In this document: in pieces, positions 9,471 through 22,217 of the stretch
Numbering within the stretch: position 1 is the first letter of the stretch
Layout: every line of letters begins with the position of its first letter
Assembly: GCA_013334395.1 (NCBI GenBank)
Contig: JAAXXS010000004.1
Location: forward strand, 1-64,000
DNA: 64,000 nt
Source of the DNA: Holophagaceae bacterium
GTDB taxonomy: Bacteria > Acidobacteriota > Holophagae > Holophagales > Holophagaceae
Direction of reading: 5' to 3'
Program-made: the position numbers and the translations under genes
The notes under the pieces: model-generated
Told to the model about the DNA's origin: nothing
Seen by the model: the letters and a program-made list of their open reading frames with translations, nothing else
The model's database searches: none

Positions 9471-10594
9471 CGCCAGACTTCCCAGGTGCCGCTGGGCCAG
9501 CGGGCAGCAGCGGCCTGGGTCCAGCTTTTCGGGAAGGCCAGGCCCAGGGGCGGGCCTCCGGCGGGCTGCTCCGCCTGGAAGCGGTGGAACTCGTCGGCCA
9601 GGCCTTGGCTCAGGAAGGCCTGCACCAGGGAGCCACCGCCTTCCACCAGGAGTCGGCCCACGCCTCGTGCCGCCAGCTCATGCAGGAGATGGCGCAGGCT
9701 GCAGCCCTGGCCTTCCGGGGGCAGGCTCAGGTCCTCGACGCCCCTCAGGGGAACCCGATCCCCCGTGACGGCGCGGAAGGCCGGCTGGCCCGCCACGGGC
9801 GCCCAGACTCGGGCCGAGGCGGGTAGCCGACCCTGGGGATCCAGCACTACCCGCGCAAAGACCCGGTGGGGGGCGCTGGGGCCGGGCCAGCGGTCCGTGA
9901 GCTGGGGGTCGTCCACGGCGATGGTGCCGCGGCCCACCAGGATGGCTTCGGAGGCCCGGCGGAGGGCGTGGGCCAGGCGCTGCACCTCGGGCGGCGTCAC
10001 CTGGGTGGTCTGGCCCGCGGGTCCCAGAGAGCCATCGGAGCCCAGGGCCAGCTTGAGGGTCACCCAGGGCAGGCCCGTGCGGATGAGCTTGAAGAAGGGG
10101 GCATGGAAGCGGGCGCAGGCCTCGCCCAGCACGCCCTCCTCGACCTCGAGGCCCTGGGCGCGCAGGATCGCGAGGCCGCCGCCGTCCACCCGGGGGTTGG
10201 GGTCGCGCACTCCCACCACCACCCGCGTCACGCCGACCTGGAGCAGGGCCTGGGTGCAGGGCCCCGTGCGGCCCTGGTGGCAGCAGGGCTCCAGCGTCAC
10301 GTAGGCCGTCGCGCCCCGGGGATCCCTGCCTTGCGATTCCGCGTCCCGGAGGGCCATGATCTCGCCGTGCGGGTCCCCGGCCCGGGTGTGGACACCCGCG
10401 CCCAGGACCTGCCCCTCCCGCACCAGGAGGCAGCCTACGGGCGGGTTGGGGCTGGCCAGGCCCACGCCCTTGAGGCCCTCTTGGAGGGCCCGGGCCATGA
10501 AGTGATCGTCCCCGGCCAGCTCGGTAGGGTCCGGCCAGGGGCCGCCCGTGGCCAGGGCCCAGGCGACCTCGGGCGTCAGGGCCGGGTCAGCCAT
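9467..10594 (-). CDS. ribD: Bifunctional diaminohydroxyphosphoribosylaminopyrimidine deaminase / reductase RibD
   Basis: HGEIMAL...TLEPCCHQGRTGPC deaminase motif, C-terminal reductase; start taken at MADPALTPEV. Confidence 0.93.
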   Translation of the reverse strand: MADPALTPEVAWALATGGPWPDPTELAGDDHFMARALQEGLKGVGLASPNPPVGCLLVREGQVLGAGVHTRAGDPHGEIMALRDAESQGRDPRGATAYVTLEPCCHQGRTGPCTQALLQVGVTRVVVGVRDPNPRVDGGGLAILRAQGLEVEEGVLGEACARFHAPFFKLIRTGLPWVTLKLALGSDGSLGPAGQTTQVTPPEVQRLAHALRRASEAILVGRGTIAVDDPQLTDRWPGPSAPHRVFARVVLDPQGRLPASARVWAPVAGQPAFRAVTGDRVPLRGVEDLSLPPEGQGCSLRHLLHELAARGVGRLLVEGGGSLVQAFLSQGLADEFHRFQAEQPAGGPPLGLAFPKSWTQAAAARWPSGTWEVWR

Positions 10595-11504
10595 CGAGCA
10601 GGCCGTCCACGAAGGCCTCCGCCTCGAAGGGGATGAGGTCATCCACGCCCTCTCCCACGCCCACGAAGGCGATGGGCAGCTTCAGGCGATCCAGGATGGG
10701 CACCACCACGCCCCCCTTGGCGCTGCCATCCAGCTTGGTGAGGACCAGATCCGTGACCCCGGCGACCCGGGCGAAGGTCTCGGCCTGGTGCAGGCCGTTC
10801 TGGCCCGTGGTGGCATCCAGCACCAGCAGCACCCGGTGGGGCGCGTCCGGGATCACCTTCTGGAGGCTGCGGCGGATCTTGTCGAGCTCCTTCATGAGGT
10901 GGTCTTTCGTGTGCAGCCGGCCCGCGGTGTCGATGAGCACCCAGGAGGTGCCCTTGGCGAGGGCGCTGGTGGCGCCGTCGAAGGCGATGGCCGCGGGGTC
11001 GCCACCCATCTGGTTGCGGATCACGGGCACCCCGGCCCGCTGGCCCCACAGCTCCAGTTGGTCGATGGCGGCGGCGCGGAAGGTGTCGCCGGCCACCACC
11101 AGCACGCTCTCGCCCCGGGTCTTCAGGAGGGCGGCCAGCTTGCCCAGGGTGGTGGTCTTGCCGACGCCGTTGACGCCCACCAGGAGTACCACCTGGCTCC
11201 CCTGGGCGACGAAGGGCTGGGCGGGCCGCTGCCGCAGGATCCGCAGCAGCTCCTCTTTCAGGATGGCCTTGGCGTCGACCTCGATGCCGCCCTTGAGCTC
11301 GCTGCGCAGCCGGGCCATGAGCTGGCCCACAGCGGTCACGCCGAGATCGGCCTGGAGCAGCAGATCCTCCAGTTCCTCCAGCTGGGCCTCGTCCAGGCGG
11401 CGCAGGCCCAGCAGGCGGCCCAGGGGCGCCAGCACCAGCTCCTGGGTGCGCTTGAGCCCCTGCTTGAACTTGTTGAACAGACCACCCAGAAGACCCACGC
11501 CCAC
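10587..11504 (-). CDS. ftsY: Signal recognition particle receptor FtsY
   Basis: VGVNGVGKTTTLGKLA, DTAGR, TKLDGSAKGG motifs. Confidence 0.96.
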   Translation of the reverse strand: MGVGLLGGLFNKFKQGLKRTQELVLAPLGRLLGLRRLDEAQLEELEDLLLQADLGVTAVGQLMARLRSELKGGIEVDAKAILKEELLRILRQRPAQPFVAQGSQVVLLVGVNGVGKTTTLGKLAALLKTRGESVLVVAGDTFRAAAIDQLELWGQRAGVPVIRNQMGGDPAAIAFDGATSALAKGTSWVLIDTAGRLHTKDHLMKELDKIRRSLQKVIPDAPHRVLLVLDATTGQNGLHQAETFARVAGVTDLVLTKLDGSAKGGVVVPILDRLKLPIAFVGVGEGVDDLIPFEAEAFVDGLLDG

Positions 11505-11603
11505 CTCGCGAACCCCCAGTCTACCGAAGCGGGGACCCCGAGGCGGGAATCCGCAGGAGCGGACTCGCGTCGGGGCTTTGGGTGGCGGGGCAGCCGGTGT
11601 GGG

Positions 11604-11619
11604 TGTTCCACGTGGAACA
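11604..11619. other. parS-like centromere site TGTTCCACGTGGAACA (perfect 16-bp palindrome)
   Basis: Matches the parS pattern TGTTNCACGTGNAACA; intergenic upstream of ftsY. Confidence 0.8.
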
Positions 11620-11664
11620 GACCCCCTGGCTCCATCTAATATTCAAAACGTCTAAACAAACACC

Positions 11665-12036
11665 TTAACGACTTTGTGGAGGTGCCATGGGCGGAATCAG
11701 CACGGGTGTGACGCCGCCGACATTCCCCCAGGACCGCAGGGTCCAGGAGCGCTCATCCCAGCCGCCGTGGGTGGCGGCGAGGGCGCCCAGCACCAGCAGG
11801 CCATCCACCACGGGGTTCACCAGGTGGCGCAGAGGGGCACCGGGATGGAGGGCGCTGGGATCCACCGCATAGGACCGGGGCCCAGGCGCGGGCGGCAGCT
11901 TTAGGGCTCGGGGTCGGCCCAGCTCGCCCACGGCGCAGGTGAACTCCCGGGGTGGCGCCACGGCCCGCAGGGGCAGCGGGGGACCGAAGGCCAGCGGGGG
12001 CAACTCCAGGAGCAGCACGAGCGGACCCGTCAGCAT
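11665..12036 (-). CDS. Hypothetical protein downstream of lon
   Basis: ORF from MLTGPLVLLLELPPLAF; GGAGG Shine-Dalgarno-like sequence 8 nt upstream of ATG. Confidence 0.5.
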   Translation of the reverse strand: MLTGPLVLLLELPPLAFGPPLPLRAVAPPREFTCAVGELGRPRALKLPPAPGPRSYAVDPSALHPGAPLRHLVNPVVDGLLVLGALAATHGGWDERSWTLRSWGNVGGVTPVLIPPMAPPQSR

Positions 12037-12085
12037 GGGGCGCCTCCGAAAGCAACATCGGCCCGGAGGCGCCCCAGGGCAAGAC

Positions 12086-14491
<2,406 letters not shown>

Positions 14492-14518
14492 GGAAAACCT
14501 CGGGCGTCCAGTGTAGCC

Positions 14519-15088
14519 CTACTTCCGGCGACCCTTCCGGGGCGGCGCCTCTAGCCCTTCCACCGGGAACAGGGCCTGAGGCAGGGGTTTGGGGACTTCC
14601 AGAGCGGGAGGGGCACCCACGCGGCCTGTGGTGGCCTCCTTGTGCATGAGGCCCTCCAGGGCCTTCACGAAGTCCGGCAGGTCCTTGAAGTCCCGGTAGA
14701 CGCTGGCGAAGCGCACATAGGCCACCTGATCGAGGCCCTTCAGCTCGTCCATGATCAGCTCGCCCAGCTCGCGGCTGCGGATCTCGCGGTCGGGCCGCTC
14801 CATGAGCCGGGCATGGAGGTCCTGCACCAGCTCTTCGATGCGGGCCAGGGAGACCGGCCGCTTCTGGCAGGCCAGCAGCAGGCCCTTCATGAGCTTCTGG
14901 CGATCAAAGGGCTCGCGGCGGCCGTCCTTCTTGAGGATCACCAGGGGGACCTCCTCCACCCGCTCGTAGCTGGTGAAGCGGCGACTGCAGGAGAGGCACT
15001 CCCGCCGGCGGCGGATGGAGTCCCCCTCGCGGGACTCGCGGGAGTCCACCACCTTGTCCTCGAGGTGTCCACAGAAGGGACAGTGCAC
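14519..15088 (-). CDS. nrdR: Transcriptional repressor NrdR (GTG start, extended C-terminus)
   Basis: VHCPFCGHLEDKVVDSRESREGDSIRRRRECLSCSRRFTSYERVE zinc ribbon and ATP-cone. Confidence 0.93.
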   Translation of the reverse strand: MHCPFCGHLEDKVVDSRESREGDSIRRRRECLSCSRRFTSYERVEEVPLVILKKDGRREPFDRQKLMKGLLLACQKRPVSLARIEELVQDLHARLMERPDREIRSRELGELIMDELKGLDQVAYVRFASVYRDFKDLPDFVKALEGLMHKEATTGRVGAPPALEVPKPLPQALFPVEGLEAPPRKGRRK

Positions 15089-15099
15089 TGGACGTCCCC

Positions 15100-15546
15100 C
15101 TAGGCCTCGACCACGCGGGGCTCCATGACGGCCTCGCAGGTGACGGAGTTCGCCACGAAGCAGTACTTGTGGGCCTTCTCGAACAGCTCGACGACCTTGG
15201 CCATGCTGGTGCCCCGGGCCACCCGGATGACGGGCCGCAGGTGGACCTCGGTGATGCGCGTGACCTTGTCCACGGTGTCGAGCACCGCCTCGGCGTGGTC
15301 CTCGTAGGCCAGCACCTGGACCTTGGTCTTGGCGCAGAGGGCCAGGAACGTGAGCATGTGGCAAGTGGCGAGGGCCGAGCCCAGCATGTCCTCCGGGTTC
15401 CAGCGCGCAGGATCTCCGCCAAATTCCGGGGCGCTGCTGACGGCCAGGGCATGCTTGCCCGGGTTGCTGACCGTGGCGTTCCGGTTGTAGATGCCGTCCA
15501 GGGTGTTGCCCGTCCAGCCAACAGTGAGGGGATAGGTGTGGGCCAT
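15100..15546 (-). CDS. OsmC family protein
   Basis: PEDMLGSALATCHMLTFLALCAK peroxiredoxin-like Cys motif. Confidence 0.85.
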   Translation of the reverse strand: MAHTYPLTVGWTGNTLDGIYNRNATVSNPGKHALAVSSAPEFGGDPARWNPEDMLGSALATCHMLTFLALCAKTKVQVLAYEDHAEAVLDTVDKVTRITEVHLRPVIRVARGTSMAKVVELFEKAHKYCFVANSVTCEAVMEPRVVEA

Positions 15547-15623
15547 GGTCACTCCTCGGGAAGTCCGCTCCCAGGATGCCACAGGCCCGCATGCTAGCCT
15601 GGATCAGCCTTTCCGGAGCCCCC

Positions 15624-16793
15624 ATGCGCCCGCTGCTCTCTGTCGCCTTGGCCCTTCTGGCCTGGCCTGTCCAGGCCCAGTTCTGGAGCGAGCTGGCCAA
15701 TCCCAAGGTGGAGGTGGTCCTGGTGCATCCCCCGGGGCTTGGCCTCCGGGTGGAGCGCCTGGCCTTCGCGCCGGCCCGTGACCTGAACTCCCGGGAGCTG
15801 GCCGACATCTTGACGGCCGACCTGGTGCAGAGCCGTCAGGTGGAGGTGGTGGACCGGGCCCATCTGGATGCGGTGCTCCGGGAGCAGGAGCTGGGCGCCA
15901 GCGGCTATGTGGAGCCCGCCACCATCGCCATGCTGGGCAAGCTGCTGGGCCCCAGCGTGCTGGTGATCGTCAACGTGAACCGGTCGGACCTGAGCCGCAC
16001 CCAGTCCAGCAAGGAAGAGCGGACCACCGACTCCAAGACCAAGAAGGAGGTGATCCGGATCAGGCGCACCAGCATCACCAGCCTGGACTTCAGCGCCACC
16101 GTGCAGGTGCTGGACCTCAGCACGGGCCGCGTGTTCGGCGCCCAGCGGCTGGAGGACGCGCCCAGCCTCAGCAATGTCTCCTACGAGGGGTTTCCGGCCC
16201 ATCCCCGGGATTCCGATGTGCGCCGGCTGGCCTTCGAGACCGCCAAGGTCAAGGTGCTCCGGATGCTGTTGGCCTGGAACGAGACCCGCAAGCTGACCTT
16301 CTTCGACGACGAGGTCTTCGGGATGGAGAAGGCGCACGAGCGGCTGCTGGCCCGGGACGTGACCGGCGCCCTGCGCCTGGCCCAGGAGGGGCTCGAGCAG
16401 TCCCTGCGGGACAAGGGGCAGAAGCCCAAGTACTACCCCAGGGCCCAGTACAACGTGGGGATCATCCACTTCATCCTGGGCCGCTACGAGGAGGCCCTCC
16501 CCTTCCTGCGGACAGCCCTGGACATGCAGACCGACGCCAGCATCTTCCAGACTGCCCTGCGGGAGTGCCAGGAGGCCATCGCGTTGCAGGCGGCCCTCCG
16601 TCGCGCCGAGAGCCGCTCGGAGCCTGCCCCCCGGAGCCTGCCCAAGCCCAAGCCCGAGGCCCCGCCCGCCGCAGCCGCCGGCAAGCCCACCCCCGAGGAG
16701 CGCCTACAGAAGATCCAGGACCTCTACAAGCGGGGTTTGCTGGAGAAAAAGGATTTCGAGGCCAAGAAGGCCGAGATCCTGAAGGAGCTGTAG
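15624..16793 (+). CDS. Secreted CsgG-like protein with TPR-like segment and C-terminal SHOCT-like motif
   Basis: Signal peptide; LADILTADLVQSRQVEVVDRAHLDAVLREQELGASGYV resembles CsgG; C-term LQKIQDLYKRGLLEKKDFEAKKAEILKEL is SHOCT-like. Confidence 0.7.
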   Translation: MRPLLSVALALLAWPVQAQFWSELANPKVEVVLVHPPGLGLRVERLAFAPARDLNSRELADILTADLVQSRQVEVVDRAHLDAVLREQELGASGYVEPATIAMLGKLLGPSVLVIVNVNRSDLSRTQSSKEERTTDSKTKKEVIRIRRTSITSLDFSATVQVLDLSTGRVFGAQRLEDAPSLSNVSYEGFPAHPRDSDVRRLAFETAKVKVLRMLLAWNETRKLTFFDDEVFGMEKAHERLLARDVTGALRLAQEGLEQSLRDKGQKPKYYPRAQYNVGIIHFILGRYEEALPFLRTALDMQTDASIFQTALRECQEAIALQAALRRAESRSEPAPRSLPKPKPEAPPAAAAGKPTPEERLQKIQDLYKRGLLEKKDFEAKKAEILKEL

Positions 16794-16834
16794 GCACATC
16801 GGGGGATAATCAGGGTTCTGCCTTTCGGAGCCCC

Positions 16835-18118
16835 ATGCCCACCCCTGCCCGCATCCACGTCGCCCACGCCCTGCATGAAGTGTTCGGAGAGGGTGGCCGC
16901 GTGCCCGACATCTGGGACCGTGACCTGGCCGAGGACGCGCACCTGGCCCAGGCCCTGCTCGGCCTCTGCCTGCGCCACTGGGGGCGCCTGCAGGCCTGGG
17001 TGAAGCCGAACCTGAAGGATCCCACCCGGGGTGTGCCCCTGGGGACGCGCGTCTCCCTGGCCATGGGCCTGGCCCAGCTGGCCTGGCTGCCGGGGGTCAG
17101 CGACCATGCGGCCGTGCATGAAGCCGTGGAGCTGGCGGCCAGCCGGGAGCTGGGCTTCCTGCCCCACAAGGGGCTGGTCAACGCGCTGCTGCGCCGGGCC
17201 TCCAAGGACCGCCAGGCCCTGGCCGCGGAGCTGGACGCCCTGCCCCCTGCCCTGGACCGCACCCCGGCCGTGGAGCGGGCCCTGGCCGCAGCCCTGGCAC
17301 CCCACGGGGCCGAGGGCGAGCTTGAGACCCTCTGGGCCCGGCTCCAGAAGCCGCCCCGGCCCACCTTCCGCCTGCTAAAGGGCGAGGTGCCCGAAGGCAT
17401 GCTGCCCGACCCCGAGCTGCCGGGCTGCCTGCATCTGCCCGAGGGCGAGCCTTTCCCCCGCCCCTGGCTGGAGGCCTCCTGCGGCATGGTCCAGGACCGC
17501 AGCTCCCAGGCCCTGCTGGCCTACGCCTGGGATCGCCCGGTGACGCGCATCCTGGATGCCTGCGCCGCCCCCGGCGGCAAGACCACCTCCCTGGCCCTGC
17601 GGCACCCCGGCGCGGCCATCACCGCCCTGGAGGTGCACCCCAAGCGGGCCCTGCGCCTGCGGCAGACCCTCCAGCAGCGGGGCCTCGAGGCCCACGTGAT
17701 CCAGGCCGATGCCGCCGAGTGGCTGGAGACCGCCAGCGGCGACTTCGACCTCATCCTGCTGGACGCCCCCTGCAGCGGCAGCGGCACCATGCAGAAGCAC
17801 CCTGAGTGGCCGTGGATCTCCCACGATGACCTGCCCCGCCTCACGGGCCTGCAGCGCCGCCTCCTGGCCGCCGCCGCCGCGCGCCTGGCTCCCGGGGGTC
17901 TGCTGATCTACGCCGTGTGCTCCTGGCTGCCCGAGGAGGGGATGGCCCATGCTGACTGGCTCGCCACGGCGCGGCCTGACTTGCGCCCCGCCGCGGTATG
18001 GCCTGCGGCCAAGGTGGCCGGCAGGGGTGTTCCCGCGGGTGCCACGGCTTTCTTTAGGCCCAATCCCATGACCTGGGAGGGCGAGGGCTTCCAGGGGTTT
18101 GCGGTCGAAAGGGCCTGA
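16835..18118 (+). CDS. rsmB: 16S rRNA (cytosine-C5) methyltransferase, RsmB/Sun family
   Basis: N-terminal NusB-like region; ILDACAAPGGKTTSLAL, LLDAPCSGSGTM motifs. Confidence 0.9.
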   Translation: MPTPARIHVAHALHEVFGEGGRVPDIWDRDLAEDAHLAQALLGLCLRHWGRLQAWVKPNLKDPTRGVPLGTRVSLAMGLAQLAWLPGVSDHAAVHEAVELAASRELGFLPHKGLVNALLRRASKDRQALAAELDALPPALDRTPAVERALAAALAPHGAEGELETLWARLQKPPRPTFRLLKGEVPEGMLPDPELPGCLHLPEGEPFPRPWLEASCGMVQDRSSQALLAYAWDRPVTRILDACAAPGGKTTSLALRHPGAAITALEVHPKRALRLRQTLQQRGLEAHVIQADAAEWLETASGDFDLILLDAPCSGSGTMQKHPEWPWISHDDLPRLTGLQRRLLAAAAARLAPGGLLIYAVCSWLPEEGMAHADWLATARPDLRPAAVWPAAKVAGRGVPAGATAFFRPNPMTWEGEGFQGFAVERA

Positions 18119-18122
18119 CCGG

Positions 18123-18174
18123 CCGGGACCCCGGCCATCCGTGGGCGGCGCCCAGGATGGGACCGGGGTCCCGG
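18123..18174. terminator. Long stem-loop between convergent rsmB and gapA
   Basis: Perfect 12-bp arms CCGGGACCCCGG/CCGGGGTCCCGG enclosing nested CCATCC/GGATGG and GGGC/GCCC. Confidence 0.6.
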
Positions 18175-18188
18175 ATCGAGGCTGGTGG

Positions 18189-19322
<1,134 letters not shown>

Positions 19323-19447
19323 TCATTCCAAGACCCGAGGGTCTGCGGCACGCCATCCATGTTCGCCCCGGCGGGGTTCGGGGTCAATCTGACGATCCTG
19401 GGCGAGGGTTCCGGTATTCTCAAAGCTCCCAAGAAAGAAGGGCCACC

Positions 19448-20557
19448 ATGTCCAGTCCCATCCGCCGCATCGCCATCTGCACGGGGGGCGGCGACGCGCC
19501 CGGCCTCAACGCGGTCATCCGGGCCACGGTCATCGCGGCCACGAACCTGGGCTGGGAGTGCTATGGCATCCACGAGGGCTACAACGGCATCCTCTTCCCG
19601 GAGCGCTACCCGGATGGCGGGGTGTTCAAGCTCACCCGGGATCGGGTGCGGGGCATCGCCCACCTGGGCGGCACCATCCTGGGCACCACCAACAAGGGCA
19701 ACCCCCTGCACTTTCCCATCCGGATGCCGGACGGCACCGTGAAGGAGGTGGACCGCACGGACGAGATCCTGGAGTTCTTCGGCCGCCGGGAGCTGGACGC
19801 CCTGGTGTCCATCGGCGGGGACGGCTCCCTCACCATCGCCCACGCCCTGGCCAAGAAGGGCCTGCGGGTGGTGGGCGTGCCCAAGACCATCGACAACGAC
19901 CTGGACAAGACCAACACCACCTTCGGCTTCGACACGGCCGTGGGCTTCGCCACGGAGTGCCTGGACCGCCTCCACAGCACCGCCGAGAGCCACCAGCGCA
20001 TCATCGTGGTGGAGGTCATGGGCCGCTACGCGGGCTGGATCGCCCTCCATGCGGGCATCTCCGGAGGCTCCCACAGCATCCTGATCCCGGAGATCCCCTT
20101 CAACCTGGACAAGGTGGCCGCGAAGATAAGGGAGCGGGACAACCAGGGCCGCATGTACAGCCTGGTCACCGTGGCCGAGGGCGCCAAGCCCGCGGATGGC
20201 CACCGGGCCGTCCTCCAGGCAGCGGAGATCGGCCACGAGGAGCGCCTGGGCGGCGAGGGCGAGCGGGTGGCCAAGGCCCTGCAGGAGATCACCGGGAAGG
20301 ATGCCCGCGTGGTGGTGCTGGGGCACCTGCTCCGGGGCGGTAGCCCCACCAGCTTCGACCGCCTGGCGGCGCTCAGGTTCGGCGCTGCGGCCGTGCGGGC
20401 CCTGCATGAGGGCCACAGCGGCATCATGGTGGCTCTGGGCTTCCCCAACGTGAACTACGTGCCCCTGGAGGAGGTCGCCGGACGCATGAAGGGTGTGCCC
20501 CTGGACTGCGACACCATCCAGACCGGCCGCGACCTGGGCATCTGCTTCGGGGACTGA
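19448..20557 (+). CDS. pfkA: 6-phosphofructokinase
   Basis: GGGDAPGLNAVIR, SIGGDGSL, PKTIDNDLDKT, MGRYAGWIAL. Confidence 0.93.
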   Translation: MSSPIRRIAICTGGGDAPGLNAVIRATVIAATNLGWECYGIHEGYNGILFPERYPDGGVFKLTRDRVRGIAHLGGTILGTTNKGNPLHFPIRMPDGTVKEVDRTDEILEFFGRRELDALVSIGGDGSLTIAHALAKKGLRVVGVPKTIDNDLDKTNTTFGFDTAVGFATECLDRLHSTAESHQRIIVVEVMGRYAGWIALHAGISGGSHSILIPEIPFNLDKVAAKIRERDNQGRMYSLVTVAEGAKPADGHRAVLQAAEIGHEERLGGEGERVAKALQEITGKDARVVVLGHLLRGGSPTSFDRLAALRFGAAAVRALHEGHSGIMVALGFPNVNYVPLEEVAGRMKGVPLDCDTIQTGRDLGICFGD

Positions 20558-20561
20558 GGCT

Positions 20562-22166
20562 TCAGCGTGTCCCGGGTGGCCTCAGGAAGCGGGGCTTCTC
20601 TGGCGCGTTGGCGACGGCCTGGCCGAGGTCGAAGGCGAACTGGGCCTGCTGGACCATGCCCCGCAGATCCCAGGCGGGATCGTATTCATCCGTCACCTGG
20701 TGGTAGCGGGCGCCCATGGTGCCAGCCTTGGCCCGGAGGGCCTTGGGATCGCCGCCCAGGTAGTCCCTCCCGCCGCCGACCGAGAGGGCCGGGACGCCGG
20801 CTTGCACGAAGCTGTAGTGGTCGGAGCGGAAGTAGCCGCCGGCGGTGTCCGGGCGCGGTGAGGCCACGGTCAGCCCCTGGGTCTTGGCCAGGACGCGCCC
20901 TGTCTCCCCCAGGGTGCTGCGCTCACCGAAGGGCAGGCCGATGTCCCGGGTGGGGGCCACCCAGTTGAGGCTGTCCAGGTTGAGGTCCGCGGCGGTCTGG
21001 GCCAGGGGCCAGAGGGGCGCCGCGGCGTAGGCCCGGGAGCCCAGGAGCCCCTGCTCCTCCGCGCAGACGAACAGGAACATCTGGCTGCGCTTCGCGGGTC
21101 GGGCCACAGCCCCCTGGACCATGGTGAGCAAGGCCGCGCAGCCCGAGGCGTTGTCCACGGCGCCGTTGTAGATCGTGTCGGTCTCGTGGCCCGGATGGGT
21201 GTCCTGGGAGGGCGCGCTGCCCTTGCCCAGGTGGTCCCAGTGGGCGGAATAAATCACCAGCTCCTGCTTCAGCCCGGGGTCGGTGCCGAGCACCACGCCG
21301 GCCACGTTGAACTGCTCCACGGTCCGCACGGCGCTGACCAGGGTGCCCTTCAGGGTCAGGCCCAGGGGCACGGGGCGGAAGTCCCGGCGCTGGGCCTGGA
21401 CCCGCAGGGCGTCCAGATCCTGACCGCCGCGCTTCACCAGCGCCCGGGCTGCCTCCTCGGTCAGCCAGCCCTCAAGAGGTGGGCCCTCTGGCTCCTGGGC
21501 CAGGCGGAAGCGCTCGCCATCCCAGCCGTTCCGGACCACGGGCCAGCCGTAGCTGGCCGAGGCGGTGGTGTGGATCAGCAGCACCCCAGCGGCGCCATGC
21601 CGGGCGGCCATCTCGAACTTGGTGGTCCAGCGGCCGTAGATGCTGAGGTTCGGGCCGTCGAAGAGGCCGGGCTCTTCCGCCGTGGGGGCGGGTTCGTTCA
21701 CCAGCATAAGCAGCACCCTGCCGCGCACGTCCTGGCCCTTGAAGTCGTCCCAGCGGTTGTCGGCGGCGTCGATGCCGAAGCCCAGGAAGACCACGGGTGC
21801 GTCGAAGGTCTGCTCGGCCTTGGCCACGCCGGAGCCGAAGACGATCTCGGTACCGAAGGCCGGGGTGGAGCAGGCGTCCTCGCTCATGAAGCTGAGGGTG
21901 CTGCGGCCCACCAGGGTCCGCAGGCCCAGCAGGCTCACGGACTGGTGGTAGGACTTGCCCCGCGCGGGAACCGCGCCCAGCGCCTGCAGCTGGGTCTCCA
22001 GGTAGCGGACCGTGAGCTCGGCACCCCGCTGCCCGGTGCCCCGGCCTTCCAGCAGGTCATCGGCGAGGAAGGCCAGGTGGGCCCGCAGGGGGGCCTCCTG
22101 CACCTTGGGGGGCGCGGACTGGGCGACGAGGCTGGCGGCGACCAGAAAGGGCAGCAGGGCGCGCAT
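20562..22166 (-). CDS. Secreted M28-family metallopeptidase with PA-like domain
   Basis: YSAHWDHLG, GAVDNASGCAALL, EEQGLLGSRAY zinc-aminopeptidase motifs. Confidence 0.9.
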   Translation of the reverse strand: MRALLPFLVAASLVAQSAPPKVQEAPLRAHLAFLADDLLEGRGTGQRGAELTVRYLETQLQALGAVPARGKSYHQSVSLLGLRTLVGRSTLSFMSEDACSTPAFGTEIVFGSGVAKAEQTFDAPVVFLGFGIDAADNRWDDFKGQDVRGRVLLMLVNEPAPTAEEPGLFDGPNLSIYGRWTTKFEMAARHGAAGVLLIHTTASASYGWPVVRNGWDGERFRLAQEPEGPPLEGWLTEEAARALVKRGGQDLDALRVQAQRRDFRPVPLGLTLKGTLVSAVRTVEQFNVAGVVLGTDPGLKQELVIYSAHWDHLGKGSAPSQDTHPGHETDTIYNGAVDNASGCAALLTMVQGAVARPAKRSQMFLFVCAEEQGLLGSRAYAAAPLWPLAQTAADLNLDSLNWVAPTRDIGLPFGERSTLGETGRVLAKTQGLTVASPRPDTAGGYFRSDHYSFVQAGVPALSVGGGRDYLGGDPKALRAKAGTMGARYHQVTDEYDPAWDLRGMVQQAQFAFDLGQAVANAPEKPRFLRPPGTR

Positions 22167-22217
22167 GAGGACTCCGGGAGAGCCACATGTTACCTCGCAA
22201 GACGTGGCCTGGCCTGG

